A stretch of DNA of 12,417 nucleotides from DASQDT01 sp036380435 (GTDB lineage Bacteria; Acidobacteriota; Blastocatellia; Pyrinomonadales; Pyrinomonadaceae), in contig DASVES010000008.1 of NCBI GenBank assembly GCA_036380435.1, positions 1 through 12,417 on the forward strand. The letters are read 5' to 3'. This document shows, in pieces, positions 1 through 6,609 of the stretch. Every line of letters starts with the position of its first letter. Position 1 is the stretch's first letter. The notes beneath the pieces are model-generated. The model worked only from the letters and a program-made list of their open reading frames with translations. It was not told where the DNA came from and made no database searches. The position numbers and the translations under genes are program-made.

Positions 1-148
1 CATCGGCCTCGACGTGTGCCTCGCCATCCTCAACGTCCTGCACACGGAACTGGGCGACCCGAAGTATAGAGCGTGCCCTCTGCTCAAACGCTACGTGGAC
101 GCCGGCTGGCTCGGCAGGAAGTCCGGGCGCGGCTTCTATGAATACTGA
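1..148 (+). CDS. 3-hydroxyacyl-CoA (3-hydroxybutyryl-CoA) dehydrogenase, C-terminal fragment
   Basis: Only the last 48 codons are present; the first complete codon starts at base 2 and the stop is TGA at 146-148. The peptide runs from IGLDVCLAIL through LGDPKYRACPLL to AGWLGRKSGRGFYEY. This is the typical end of the C-terminal helical domain of 3-hydroxyacyl-CoA dehydrogenases, where a Gly-Arg-Lys-Ser/Thr-Gly-Arg-Gly-Phe-Tyr stretch closes the protein. The family oxidises 3-hydroxyacyl-CoA to 3-oxoacyl-CoA with NAD+ in the cytoplasm, in beta-oxidation or butanoate metabolism. The ending resembles single-domain Hbd/PaaH-type enzymes more than the long FadB fusions, but the NAD-binding part lies outside the window, so I give no symbol. 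The first heptamer inverted-repeat element begins 7 bases after the stop. Confidence 0.85.
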   Translation, partial: IGLDVCLAILNVLHTELGDPKYRACPLLKRYVDAGWLGRKSGRGFYEY

Positions 149-154
149 AATGAC

Positions 155-259
155 GTCAATCGTCAATCGATTGCCTGTCATTCGACTTGCGATTATCAGC
201 TCAAGTTAAGCGACACTCAACCACGATTGACGATTGACGATTGACGATTGACGATTCAC
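155..259. repeat. Heptamer inverted-repeat element 1 (unit GTCAATC / GATTGAC)
   Basis: The left arm has two tandem copies of GTCAATC (155-168). The right arm has four tandem copies of the reverse complement GATTGAC (225-252) and one variant GATTCAC (253-259). The spacer between them is about 56 bases. The arms can pair as a hairpin, with extra right-arm copies left over. It starts directly after the dehydrogenase stop and reaches to within 13 bases of the next gene's preferred start. Its central spacer is related in sequence to that of the element at 2544-2655. Confidence 0.9.
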
Positions 260-271
260 GGCCTTACAGAT

Positions 272-1501
272 ATGCGTACCCCGGAGAAGGCAGGTTCGGT
301 CTACTGTCAGAGATGTTTGGCGGCGAACTCTCTGGAGCAGGAGTTCTGCGCGCGCTGCGGGACGCGTCTGATGCTCGTCGTCGAGCCGACGGCGCTGCGC
401 TACGAGGAGGAGGCGCTCGACGGCGACTACGAGGAGCACTTGCTGGAGCGCGTCTCGGCGCTGGAGGGCAGCCTCGCTCGCATCACGGAAAAGCTCGCAC
501 AGGCCGTCGAATTCCTGACGCGCAACGCGCGCACGTCTTACTTCGACCACATCCTGCTCGAAACCCTGCTCGGGGTGCTCGGCGAGACGCGCGTCGTCAG
601 TCAGGGGCGCGTCGAGCGTCTGTGGCGCGAGCGCTTCGAGCGCGACGCGGCGGACGTGGCCGAGGCCGGCCGTCGCGAGGAATTGCGCGAGCGAGTGTCG
701 GCGCGCTACGCGGGCGGCGAGCGCGCGGCCTTCGTCCAACTCGTCGGCGACGGTTTTGCGCTCATCGAGAAAGGCCGCGAGGCCGAAGGGATGCGTCATC
801 TCGAACGCGCCGCCGCGCTCTCGCCCGAGAACGCCCTGCTCAACTCCTTCATCGGCGAACACTTCTTCCGCACGCGGAAGATGACGCTGGCGCGCGACTA
901 CCTGGAGCGCGCCATAGCCTCCGACCCACAGAATCCCCGCCTCTGCCTTTTGCTCGGTCTCGTCTGCGGCGACGAAGGCGACGCGACGCGCGCCAGAGAA
1001 CTCCTGCGGCAGTCGCTCAGCGGCGGCCGGCACACCTTCGCCGCGCATTACGCCTTGGGCCGCCTCCACGTCGCCGAGTCCGACTGGGCGGCGGCCCTCG
1101 TCGAGTTCAAGCTCGCGCTCGCCGCGCGCAAATGCCCCGAGGCCCATTACATCCTCGGTCTGGTTTATTACCAACTCGGCCGCGACCGCACGGCCCTGCG
1201 TCACCTTCGTCATGCGCTGGGACTGGACGCCGACTATGGCGAGGCGCTCTATCTGCTCGGGCTGGTGCAACTCCGTCTGGGCGAGCGCCAGAGCGCGGTC
1301 GAATCGTTCGCGGCGGCGCGCTCAGCCGCCGGGATGCGTGCCCTCAAGTCACCTAAAAGGGCGCCGCGTCTGGAGGACATGCCGCCGCCGGCACTCTTCC
1401 GCGAGAAGCGCGGGGGGCACAAGCGGCTCCTGACCGGCGGCGACACACGCGTCGCCGCCGCCCTGCGCGACGACGCGCTGAGCACGCCCGCCCCGCGCTG
1501 A
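272..1501 (+). CDS. Zinc-ribbon and TPR-repeat protein
   Basis: A 409-residue protein of unknown specific role. An N-terminal zinc ribbon has Cys12-x2-Cys15 and Cys26-x2-Cys29. A glutamate-rich, probably coiled-coil stretch follows at about residues 45-85, and then about six tetratricopeptide-like helical pairs from roughly residue 150 to 355; the recurring pattern is AxxxLGLVxxxxGxxxxAxxxLxxAL. The tail is basic and low in complexity. TPR arrays are protein-binding scaffolds. There is no signal peptide or membrane segment, so it is probably cytoplasmic. I chose the ATG at 272 because the only upstream in-frame start is a TTG at 248 inside the heptamer repeat array, which would add eight residues not needed by the zinc ribbon. 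Neither start has a clear Shine-Dalgarno sequence. It could be a scaffold or a regulator; the sequence does not say which. Confidence 0.85.
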   Translation: MRTPEKAGSVYCQRCLAANSLEQEFCARCGTRLMLVVEPTALRYEEEALDGDYEEHLLERVSALEGSLARITEKLAQAVEFLTRNARTSYFDHILLETLLGVLGETRVVSQGRVERLWRERFERDAADVAEAGRREELRERVSARYAGGERAAFVQLVGDGFALIEKGREAEGMRHLERAAALSPENALLNSFIGEHFFRTRKMTLARDYLERAIASDPQNPRLCLLLGLVCGDEGDATRARELLRQSLSGGRHTFAAHYALGRLHVAESDWAAALVEFKLALAARKCPEAHYILGLVYYQLGRDRTALRHLRHALGLDADYGEALYLLGLVQLRLGERQSAVESFAAARSAAGMRALKSPKRAPRLEDMPPPALFREKRGGHKRLLTGGDTRVAAALRDDALSTPAPR

Positions 1502-1525
1502 TAAGCAGAAAGAAAGGCGGTAGAA

Positions 1526-1705
1526 ATGAAAAATAAAGACGGACAAAACGGGCCGCGGCTCGCGATGGTCGAAGACAAAGCGACCGAGAGGCTGAAGAAA
1601 CGCGCGCAGGACCTGGGTCTGATCGTCAACGCCGGCATTGGCAAGATCACTGAGCAGGCTGATAAGAAAAAAGACGGCGCGAGGAAAGAGGAGAAAAGAA
1701 AATGA
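1526..1705 (+). CDS. Small lysine-rich hypothetical protein (59 aa)
   Basis: This short frame starts at ATG 1526 with a purine-rich AAAGGCGG about 8 bases upstream, and ends at TGA 1703-1705. It encodes 59 residues, beginning MKNKDGQNGP and ending GARKEEKRK. The middle (about residues 15-46) is predicted helical with hydrophobic LGLIVNAGIG, and both ends are strongly charged. No family is recognised. The case for a real gene is the ribosome-binding site, the position 24 bases after the TPR gene, and an ATGA overlap with the start of the next small gene, which suggests translational coupling. It is too short for common gene-calling cut-offs. Confidence 0.6.
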   Translation: MKNKDGQNGPRLAMVEDKATERLKKRAQDLGLIVNAGIGKITEQADKKKDGARKEEKRK

Positions 1706-1871
1706 CGCTCATCATCGTCATTTTCTCATCATCCTGCGCGTCGGCGGGCTTCCCACGTGGTGCTACAGCCGGCGCTGGCGCGGCGGCCCCGTCCCCGGCT
1801 ATGGCCCGAGCGGCGTGCTCACCATTATCCTCTTGATCATCCTCATCCTGTGGCTGATGGGGCGGCTCTAG
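1702..1871 (+). pseudogene. DUF3309-type small membrane protein, split by a one-base frameshift
   Basis: The start ATG at 1702 overlaps the preceding stop as ATGA and has a good ribosome-binding site, GAGGAGA (1688-1694). It encodes MTLIIVIF, and the frame then runs into unrelated residues. Reading continues sensibly one base back (-1), from the TTTT run at 1721-1724, giving LIILRVGG-LPTWCYSRRW, then GYGPSGV and a final hydrophobic helix ending LMGRL at the TAG of 1869-1871. The joined product would be 56 residues: helix, LPTW-x-YSR-x-W, GYGPSG, helix. That is the layout of DUF3309 proteins, about 50-residue inner-membrane proteins of unknown function. The break is most simply one missing C after base 1725, either a real mutation or a sequencing error; slippage on the T run is another possibility. 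Confidence 0.7.
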
Positions 1872-1931
1872 CGCGGCCGTCCGAAGACAAGATGGTGAGA
1901 AGTGGACACCACTGATGGCAGGGCCGGTCAT

Positions 1932-1959
1932 TTGACAGGCACCGCACGGCCGCTATAAT
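1932..1959 (+). promoter_or_regulatory. Consensus sigma-70 promoter for the yceD-rpmF-fab run
   Basis: A perfect -35 hexamer TTGACA lies at 1932-1937 and a perfect -10 hexamer TATAAT at 1954-1959, with a 16-base spacer. Transcription would start near 1966, leaving a leader of about 50 bases before the yceD start at 2017. Exact matches to both hexamers are rare by chance in DNA this rich in GC. The position just upstream of a ribosomal-protein and lipid-synthesis operon fits strong constitutive expression. Confidence 0.85.
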
Positions 1960-2016
1960 TGCACCTTTTGCGCGGAGGGTCGCTGACGTAGTTCTTTGTC
2001 ACAAGGGGAGTGAGTC

Positions 2017-2538
2017 ATGCGAATCGAGGTCGAAAAACTGTCAAAGGAGGGCGAAAGTTTCGCTCATACCTACGACGAGGGCGACCTGATATTGGAAGAG
2101 GGACGCTCGCGCGTGGCGGGCGCGACGAGCGTCGAGGGCCACGCCAGCCGCAAGGGCGAAGAGGTCTGTCTGCAGGGGCGGATTCGCGCCGAGGTCGAAG
2201 TCTCGTGCGACCGTTGCCTCCGGCCCGTCGCCGGGCCGCTCGCGGTGGAGTTCGAGGAGTCGTTTATCCCACTCGTCGCGGACGCGCGGGAGGGTGAGGA
2301 GAGGGAGTTGCAGGCGGCCGACCTGCACGTCTCGGTCTACGAGGGCGAGTCGGTTGACGTGGACGAACTCGTCCGCGAGCAGTTGCTCCTCGCCGTGCCG
2401 GCGCGCTTCGTCTGCCGCGAAGATTGCAAGGGCCTCTGCCCCGTCTGCGGCGCCGACCTGAATGCGGGCGACTGCGCGTGCCCGAAGCAGGAGACCGACC
2501 CGCGCTGGGCCGCGCTGGCCGCGCTGAAGAAAGATTAA
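2017..2538 (+). CDS. yceD: YceD/DUF177 family protein
   Basis: A 173-residue DUF177 protein. The family is found almost always just upstream of rpmF. It has been linked to ribosome or 23S rRNA metabolism in bacteria and chloroplasts, though its exact chemistry is not settled. The N-terminal half is beta-rich and carries the family's first cysteine pair, Cys64-x2-Cys67 (SCDRCLRP). The C-terminal half has a metal-binding-like cluster at Cys133, 137, 141 and 144 (CREDCKGLCPVCG) plus Cys153 and 155, then the characteristic DPRWAAL ending. ATG 2017 is preceded by AAGGGGAG (2003-2010), a good ribosome-binding site. It is the first gene after the consensus promoter. It is followed by rpmF, the standard partner, but here the two are separated by a heptamer inverted-repeat element. 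Confidence 0.9.
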   Translation: MRIEVEKLSKEGESFAHTYDEGDLILEEGRSRVAGATSVEGHASRKGEEVCLQGRIRAEVEVSCDRCLRPVAGPLAVEFEESFIPLVADAREGEERELQAADLHVSVYEGESVDVDELVREQLLLAVPARFVCREDCKGLCPVCGADLNAGDCACPKQETDPRWAALAALKKD

Positions 2539-2543
2539 AAGCC

Positions 2544-2655
2544 GTAAATCGTCAATGGTAAATCGTCAATCGATTGCTCGCCTCTCGACTTACGAATTAC
2601 CTTTCAAGCTGCTAAAAGCTCAAACACGATTTACCATTTACGATTCACGATTGAC
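2544..2655. repeat. Heptamer inverted-repeat element 2 (units GTAAATC/GTCAATC and complements)
   Basis: The left arm is four tandem heptamers: GTAAATC, GTCAATG, GTAAATC, GTCAATC (2544-2571). The right arm is four: GATTTAC, CATTTAC, GATTCAC, GATTGAC (2628-2655). Most bases can pair across the 56-base spacer, giving an imperfect 28-bp stem. The spacer shares blocks with element 1, including GATTGC right after the left arm and TCGACTT followed by CGA a base later. It starts 6 bases after the yceD stop and ends 19 bases before rpmF. Confidence 0.9.
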
Positions 2656-2674
2656 GAATTATTAAGGAGTAATC

Positions 2675-2860
2675 ATGCCTAATCCGAAAAGCCGCCACTC
2701 GAAGGCGCGCACCCGCAAGCGCCGGGCGCACGACGCGCTCCGGCCGCCGCAGACTTCGCTCTGCTCGAACTGCCAGGAGCCGCGGATGTCGCACCGCGTC
2801 TGCCCGAAGTGCGGCCACTACAAGGGCCGCGAGGTCGTCAAGGTCGAGCAGGAAGTTTAG
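2675..2860 (+). CDS. rpmF: 50S ribosomal protein L32
   Basis: A 61-residue protein with the L32 layout. The basic N terminus MPNPKSRHSKARTRKRRAHD, which lies within the ribosome, is followed by a zinc-binding part with Cys30-x2-Cys33 and Cys43-x2-Cys46, and then HYKGREVV near the end. All four cysteines are present, so this is the zinc-binding (C+) form. ATG 2675 has AAGGAG at 2664-2669. The yceD-rpmF-plsX-fabH order is widely conserved and links ribosome assembly with membrane lipid synthesis. Confidence 0.97.
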   Translation: MPNPKSRHSKARTRKRRAHDALRPPQTSLCSNCQEPRMSHRVCPKCGHYKGREVVKVEQEV

Positions 2861-2906
2861 GGCGGACTGGTCTCAGGCGCGGGCACCGGGCGTCAGGCGC
2901 ACTTTT

Positions 2907-3977
2907 GTGAGACACGGACAAAAACTGACCGGCCGGGTCGTCGTTGACGCGATGGGCAGCGACCACGCGCCGCACCCCGAGATCGACGGCGCGCTCGCCG
3001 CCGCGCGCGACTTCGGAGTGCGCGTCGTCCTCGTCGGCCAGCCCGAGCGCGTGCTGCCCGAGCTGCGCCGCTGCGGTTGGCGCAAAGATGGGGATCGCGG
3101 CATCGAGTTCGTCGAGGCTGAGGAAGTCATCGGGATGGACGAGCCGGTGGCCACGTCCGTGCGGCGCAAGAAGCGAAGCTCTCTGCGGGTCGGGGCGAAG
3201 ATCGTGGCGGCGGGCGAGGCCGACGGTTTCGTCTCGGCCGGCAACACCGGCGCGGCGATGGCCACGGCCAAGATGGTCATCGGGATGCTGCCCGGTGTTG
3301 ACCGCCCGGCGCTGGCCGCGCTCCTGCCGACGAAGGCCGCCAAGCCGACGCTCGTCTTAGACGTGGGCGCAAACTCCGACTGCAAGCCGCATCACATGGT
3401 GCAGTTTGCTATCATGGGCGACGCCTACTCGCGCGCGGTGTTGGGGACGCAGCGGCCCAGCGTGGGGTTGATGAGCATCGGCGAGGAAGAGGCCAAGGGC
3501 AACGAGTTGACGAAGGAAGCCTTCCCGCTCATGCGCGACCTCGGGAGTCTTAACTTCGTCGGCAACGTCGAGGGGCGCGACGTGTTCACGGGACAGGTGG
3601 ACGTGATCGTCACGGACGGCTTCACGGGCAACGTCATGCTCAAGCTGTCCGAAGGGTTGCAGGACGCCGTGCTCTCTTTGATTCGTCGGGAGCTATCCGC
3701 CTCGACCATCACGAAGGCGGGGGCGGTGCTGGCGCGGCCCGCGTTTCGGAGTTTGAAGAAGCGTCTGGACTACTCCGAGTACGGCGGAGCGCCGCTTTTG
3801 GGCGTGCGGAGCATCGTCGTCATCGGCCACGGGAGTTCAAACGCGCGCGCCATCCGCAACGCCATTCGCAACGTCCGGGAGTTCTCCGAGCACGGGGCGG
3901 GCGAGCGCATCGAGCGCGGCATCGCGGAGACGAACGCGCGCGAGTTCAGGGGCGTGCTCGGGGCCGCGGGCGACTGA
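2907..3977 (+). CDS. plsX: Phosphate acyltransferase PlsX
   Basis: A 356-residue PlsX, slightly longer than the usual 330-350. It converts acyl-ACP and phosphate into acyl-phosphate, the donor used by PlsY for the first acylation of glycerol-3-phosphate, and works at the inner face of the membrane. Family motifs are VVDAMGSDHAP (residues 12-22; many members have GG where this has GS), SAGNTGA (110-116), LDVGANSDCKP (151-161), VGLMSIGEEEAKGNE (186-200) and a later DGFTGNVMLK. The start is GTG at 2907, 46 bases after rpmF, with no strong ribosome-binding site; translation may be coupled to rpmF. The frame remains open upstream, but no better start brings the DAMG motif to its normal distance from the N terminus. 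Confidence 0.95.
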   Translation: MRHGQKLTGRVVVDAMGSDHAPHPEIDGALAAARDFGVRVVLVGQPERVLPELRRCGWRKDGDRGIEFVEAEEVIGMDEPVATSVRRKKRSSLRVGAKIVAAGEADGFVSAGNTGAAMATAKMVIGMLPGVDRPALAALLPTKAAKPTLVLDVGANSDCKPHHMVQFAIMGDAYSRAVLGTQRPSVGLMSIGEEEAKGNELTKEAFPLMRDLGSLNFVGNVEGRDVFTGQVDVIVTDGFTGNVMLKLSEGLQDAVLSLIRRELSASTITKAGAVLARPAFRSLKKRLDYSEYGGAPLLGVRSIVVIGHGSSNARAIRNAIRNVREFSEHGAGERIERGIAETNAREFRGVLGAAGD

Positions 3978-4006
3978 AGGCAGAAGCGGCGCGAGAAGGG
4001 AATCCG

Positions 4007-4993
4007 ATGGCGAACACCAACTGCGCGATCCTGAGCACGGGGCGCTCCTATCCGGAGGGCGTGCTGACGAACGCCGACCTCGAACGGATGGTCGAGACCT
4101 CCGACGACTGGATCACTTCGCGCACCGGCATCAAGCAGCGCCACAAGGCGGCCGAAGGCGAGTACACCTCGATGTTCGCGGTGCGCGCCGCGCGCCAGTG
4201 CATCGAGCGCGCGCGCATCGACCCCATCGACATCGACCTCATCATCTGCGCCACCGTCACCCCCGACCAGATTCTCCCCTCCACGGGCTGCATCATCCAG
4301 ACCGAGTTGGGGTGCCACCGCGCCGCGGCCTTCGACATCGCCGCCGCCTGCTCCGGCTTCCTCTACGGGCTGACGCTCGCCAACCAGATGGTGCGCTCCG
4401 GGCAGACGCGCTACGCGCTTGTCATCGGCGCGGAGATTCTGACGCGCTACGTCGATTACACCGACCGGCAGACCTGCGTCATCTTCGGCGACGGCGCCGG
4501 GGCGGCGCTCCTCGGTCCCACCGAGGACGAGCGCGGCATCCTCGCCACGCGTATCCGCTCCGACGGGCGCTATACCGAACAACTCTTCTCGCCCGGCGGC
4601 GGCACGCGCATCCCGCCCACGGCCGACACGCTCGCCGAGGGCCTGCACTTCTACAAGATGCGCGGCAACGAACTGTTCAAGGTCGCCGTGCGCTCGATGG
4701 CCGAGGTCTCGCGTGAGGTGCTCGAAGAGGCCGGCTACTCAGCCGACGATGTAAAGCTCTTCATTCCGCATCAGGCCAACCAGCGCATCACCGAGGCCGT
4801 CGCCAGCAAGCTCAAGGTGGACGAGTCAATCGTCTACTCGAACATCGAGATGCACGGCAACACCTCCTCGGCCTCCATCCCCATCGCGCTCGACGAGTGC
4901 GTCGAGATGGGCCGCGTCCGAGAGGGCGACCTCGTGCTCATGGCCTCCTTCGGCGGCGGCGTCACCTGGGGCGCGGTGCTGATGCGTTGGTGA
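4007..4993 (+). CDS. fabH: Beta-ketoacyl-ACP synthase III (FabH)
   Basis: A 328-residue KAS III, the normal length. It condenses an acyl-CoA primer, usually acetyl-CoA, with malonyl-ACP to start type II fatty-acid synthesis in the cytoplasm. The catalytic triad is complete: Cys115 in AAACSGF, His255 in IPHQANQR and Asn285 in HGNTSSAS. The N-terminal SDDWITSRTGI motif and the C-terminal ASFGGGVTWGA are also intact. ATG 4007 is preceded by GAAGGGAA (3995-4002). It lies 29 bases after plsX, with no repeat between them. Primer preference (straight or branched chain) cannot be read from the sequence. Confidence 0.97.
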   Translation: MANTNCAILSTGRSYPEGVLTNADLERMVETSDDWITSRTGIKQRHKAAEGEYTSMFAVRAARQCIERARIDPIDIDLIICATVTPDQILPSTGCIIQTELGCHRAAAFDIAAACSGFLYGLTLANQMVRSGQTRYALVIGAEILTRYVDYTDRQTCVIFGDGAGAALLGPTEDERGILATRIRSDGRYTEQLFSPGGGTRIPPTADTLAEGLHFYKMRGNELFKVAVRSMAEVSREVLEEAGYSADDVKLFIPHQANQRITEAVASKLKVDESIVYSNIEMHGNTSSASIPIALDECVEMGRVREGDLVLMASFGGGVTWGAVLMRW

Positions 4994-5000
4994 GGAAGCG

Positions 5001-5127
5001 ATTAGCTGTTAGCTGTTAGCTTTCAGCTTAAAGAAACCAAACGACAGCGTCTCTATTGTTGAGCAACTACGTGGCCCACGGCGCATGCCGTGGGCTAAGA
5101 GCTAACAGCTAAGTGCTAACAGCTACT
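5001..5127. repeat. Heptamer inverted-repeat element 3 (unit GTTAGCT / AGCTAAC), overlapping the fabD start
   Basis: The left arm contains ATTAGCT, GTTAGCT, GTTAGCT, TTCAGCT in 7-base register (5001-5028). The right arm contains AGCTAAC, AGCTAAG, TGCTAAC and a degenerate AGCTACT (5100-5127). It begins 8 bases after the fabH stop. The spacer is longer than in the other elements and holds a separate perfect hairpin at 5074-5095. The right arm runs into the coding sequence of fabD, whose GTG start (5113-5115) spans two units. Confidence 0.88.
5074..5095. repeat. Perfect 9-bp hairpin nested in element 3
   Basis: GCCCACGGC (5074-5082), loop GCAT (5083-5086), then GCCGTGGGC (5087-5095). The stem is a perfect 9-bp, GC-rich inverted repeat without a following T run, so it is not a typical terminator. 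It ends 5 bases before the right heptamer arm. Its compact GC-rich form is like REP-type elements. Confidence 0.8.
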
Positions 5128-6096
5128 ACTGCATTCGTCTTTCCGGGGCAAGGCTCGCAGGCAGCGGGGATGGGGCGCGATCTGGCGCAGAACTTCCCGG
5201 CGGCCCGCGCGGTCTTTGAGGAGGCCGACGCGGCGCTCGGCTTCGCGCTCTCACGGCTCTGTTTCGAGGGGCCGGAGAGTGAGTTGCAGCTCACGGAGAA
5301 CACGCAGCCGGCGATACTGACCACGTCGATTGCGGCGCTGCGGGCGATGGAGGCGGAAGGGTTTCCGAAGCCGGACTACGTCGCCGGCCACAGTCTTGGC
5401 GAATACTCGGCTCTGGTCGCGGCGGGCGCGCTGACGTTTACGGCGGCGGTGCGCGCCGTGCGACTGCGCGGGCAGTATATGCAGGAGGCGGCGCCCGTGG
5501 GCGAGGGGGCGATGGCGGCCATCCTCGGCTCCGATCTGCGGACGATTGAGGACGCGTGCGAGGAAGCGCACGGCGGCGGCGTCTGCTCCCCGGCGAACAT
5601 CAACGCGCCCGGTCAGGTCGTCATCGCCGGCACGTCCGGGGCCGTTGACCGCGCCATCGAGATATTGAAGACGCGCGGCGCGAAGCGTGCGATCAAGTTG
5701 AACGTGAGCGCGCCCTTCCACTGCGCGCTGATGATGCCGGCGCAGGAGCGCCTCGCGGCCGACCTTGAACAGATCGATTTCGCGAACCTCGGCGTGTCCA
5801 TCGTCTCGAACGTCGATGCCGCGCTCACGCGCTCCGGCGTGGAGGCGCGCGCGAAACTCATCGCGCAGGTCTCGCGGACGGTGCGCTGGCAGGAGTCGGT
5901 CGAGCGGCTGGCGGGCGAGTGCGGCGTCGAGACATTCGTCGAGGTCGGCCCCGGCAAGGTCTTGTCGGGACTGATCAGGAAGACGGCCCAACGCGCGCGC
6001 TGTCTGAACGTCGAGGACGGCGCAAGCCTTCGGGCGACGCGTGCGGCGCTCGGCGAAGACCCGAAGGCGAGCGAGCGCGCGGCCGGGGGCGAGTGA
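5113..6096 (+). CDS. fabD: Malonyl-CoA:ACP transacylase (FabD)
   Basis: A 327-residue enzyme that moves malonyl from CoA to the acyl carrier protein, supplying the extender for chain growth. The N-terminal FVFPGQGSQ is followed by the nucleophile Ser94 in GHSLGEYSA, Arg119 (the substrate carboxylate-binding arginine position), and His203 in SAPFHCALM, so the active site is complete. The start is GTG 5113. It directly follows an in-frame TAA at 5110-5112, and the next in-frame ATG (5170) would cut off the PGQGSQ motif. No alternative standard start exists. The GTG and first few codons lie inside the right arm of the heptamer repeat, and there is no recognisable ribosome-binding site. About 15-20 C-terminal residues are charged and low in complexity. 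Confidence 0.95.
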   Translation: MLTATTAFVFPGQGSQAAGMGRDLAQNFPAARAVFEEADAALGFALSRLCFEGPESELQLTENTQPAILTTSIAALRAMEAEGFPKPDYVAGHSLGEYSALVAAGALTFTAAVRAVRLRGQYMQEAAPVGEGAMAAILGSDLRTIEDACEEAHGGGVCSPANINAPGQVVIAGTSGAVDRAIEILKTRGAKRAIKLNVSAPFHCALMMPAQERLAADLEQIDFANLGVSIVSNVDAALTRSGVEARAKLIAQVSRTVRWQESVERLAGECGVETFVEVGPGKVLSGLIRKTAQRARCLNVEDGASLRATRAALGEDPKASERAAGGE

Positions 6097-6104
6097 TTTT
6101 TGTG

Positions 6105-6151
6105 CGGCGCGCGTGGCCCGGCGGGGGTCGTGAGCGCGCCGGAAGTTTTTT
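6105..6151 (+). terminator. Candidate intrinsic terminator or attenuator between fabD and acpP
   Basis: CGGCGCGC (6105-6112) can pair perfectly with GCGCGCCG (6134-6141) across a 21-base GC-rich loop, and a run of six T residues follows at 6146-6151. The stem is strong but the T run is four bases away and the loop is long, so the efficiency is uncertain. It lies in mid-operon just before the acpP ribosome-binding site. Confidence 0.35.
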
Positions 6152-6182
6152 CATCCTCAACTGACGGTAAGGAGCAGGTGTA

Positions 6183-6434
<252 letters not shown>

Positions 6435-6609
6435 GTGCCACGGCCGCCCGGCGGGCCTCGGCTGCCGCGGCCTGTGGGCCGGGGCGCCGACATGAAGGCG
6501 GCGCTTCGGCGCGGGCGTGAAAAAGCGCCCGCCGCACGCACGCGCCCGCTCGGCCCGAAGCGTCGGGGCGGGCTCGGGCGAGGGAAGTACCCGAGGGAGG
6601 AATAAGCAT
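6435..6609 (+). other. GC-rich acpP-fabF intergenic leader with potential stems
   Basis: This 175-base gap has no supported gene; the coding frame of fabF stays open through it from 6517 but gives only arginine-rich sequence. It contains GCGGGCG (6511-6517) facing CGCCCGC (6526-6532), and CTCGGG (6573-6578) facing CCCGAG (6590-6595). The second downstream arm overlaps the fabF ribosome-binding site, GAGGGAGGAA (6593-6602), so folding could limit fabF translation. This is inference from base pairing only. Confidence 0.4.

Noticed and set aside
206..1270. Long minus-strand open frame (354 codons) opposite the TPR gene
   Set aside because: It is the antisense shadow of a GC-rich coding region; the plus strand holds a zinc ribbon and regular TPR pattern, while the minus frame has no recognisable domain and begins within the repeat.
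241..1356. Overlapping plus-strand open frame of 371 codons in another frame
   Set aside because: The product is arginine- and alanine-rich low-complexity sequence, as expected from an out-of-frame reading of GC-rich codons.
1638..1871. 77-codon frame with a TTG start ending in the DUF3309-like sequence
   Set aside because: The TTG lies inside the 59-residue gene and has no start signal; the first part is not DUF3309-like. The real start is ATG 1702 in the other frame, with a frameshift between.
1901..1913. AGTGG-ACA-CCACT dyad upstream of the yceD promoter
   Set aside because: A 5-bp dyad is too short to separate from chance, and no regulator or T run supports it.
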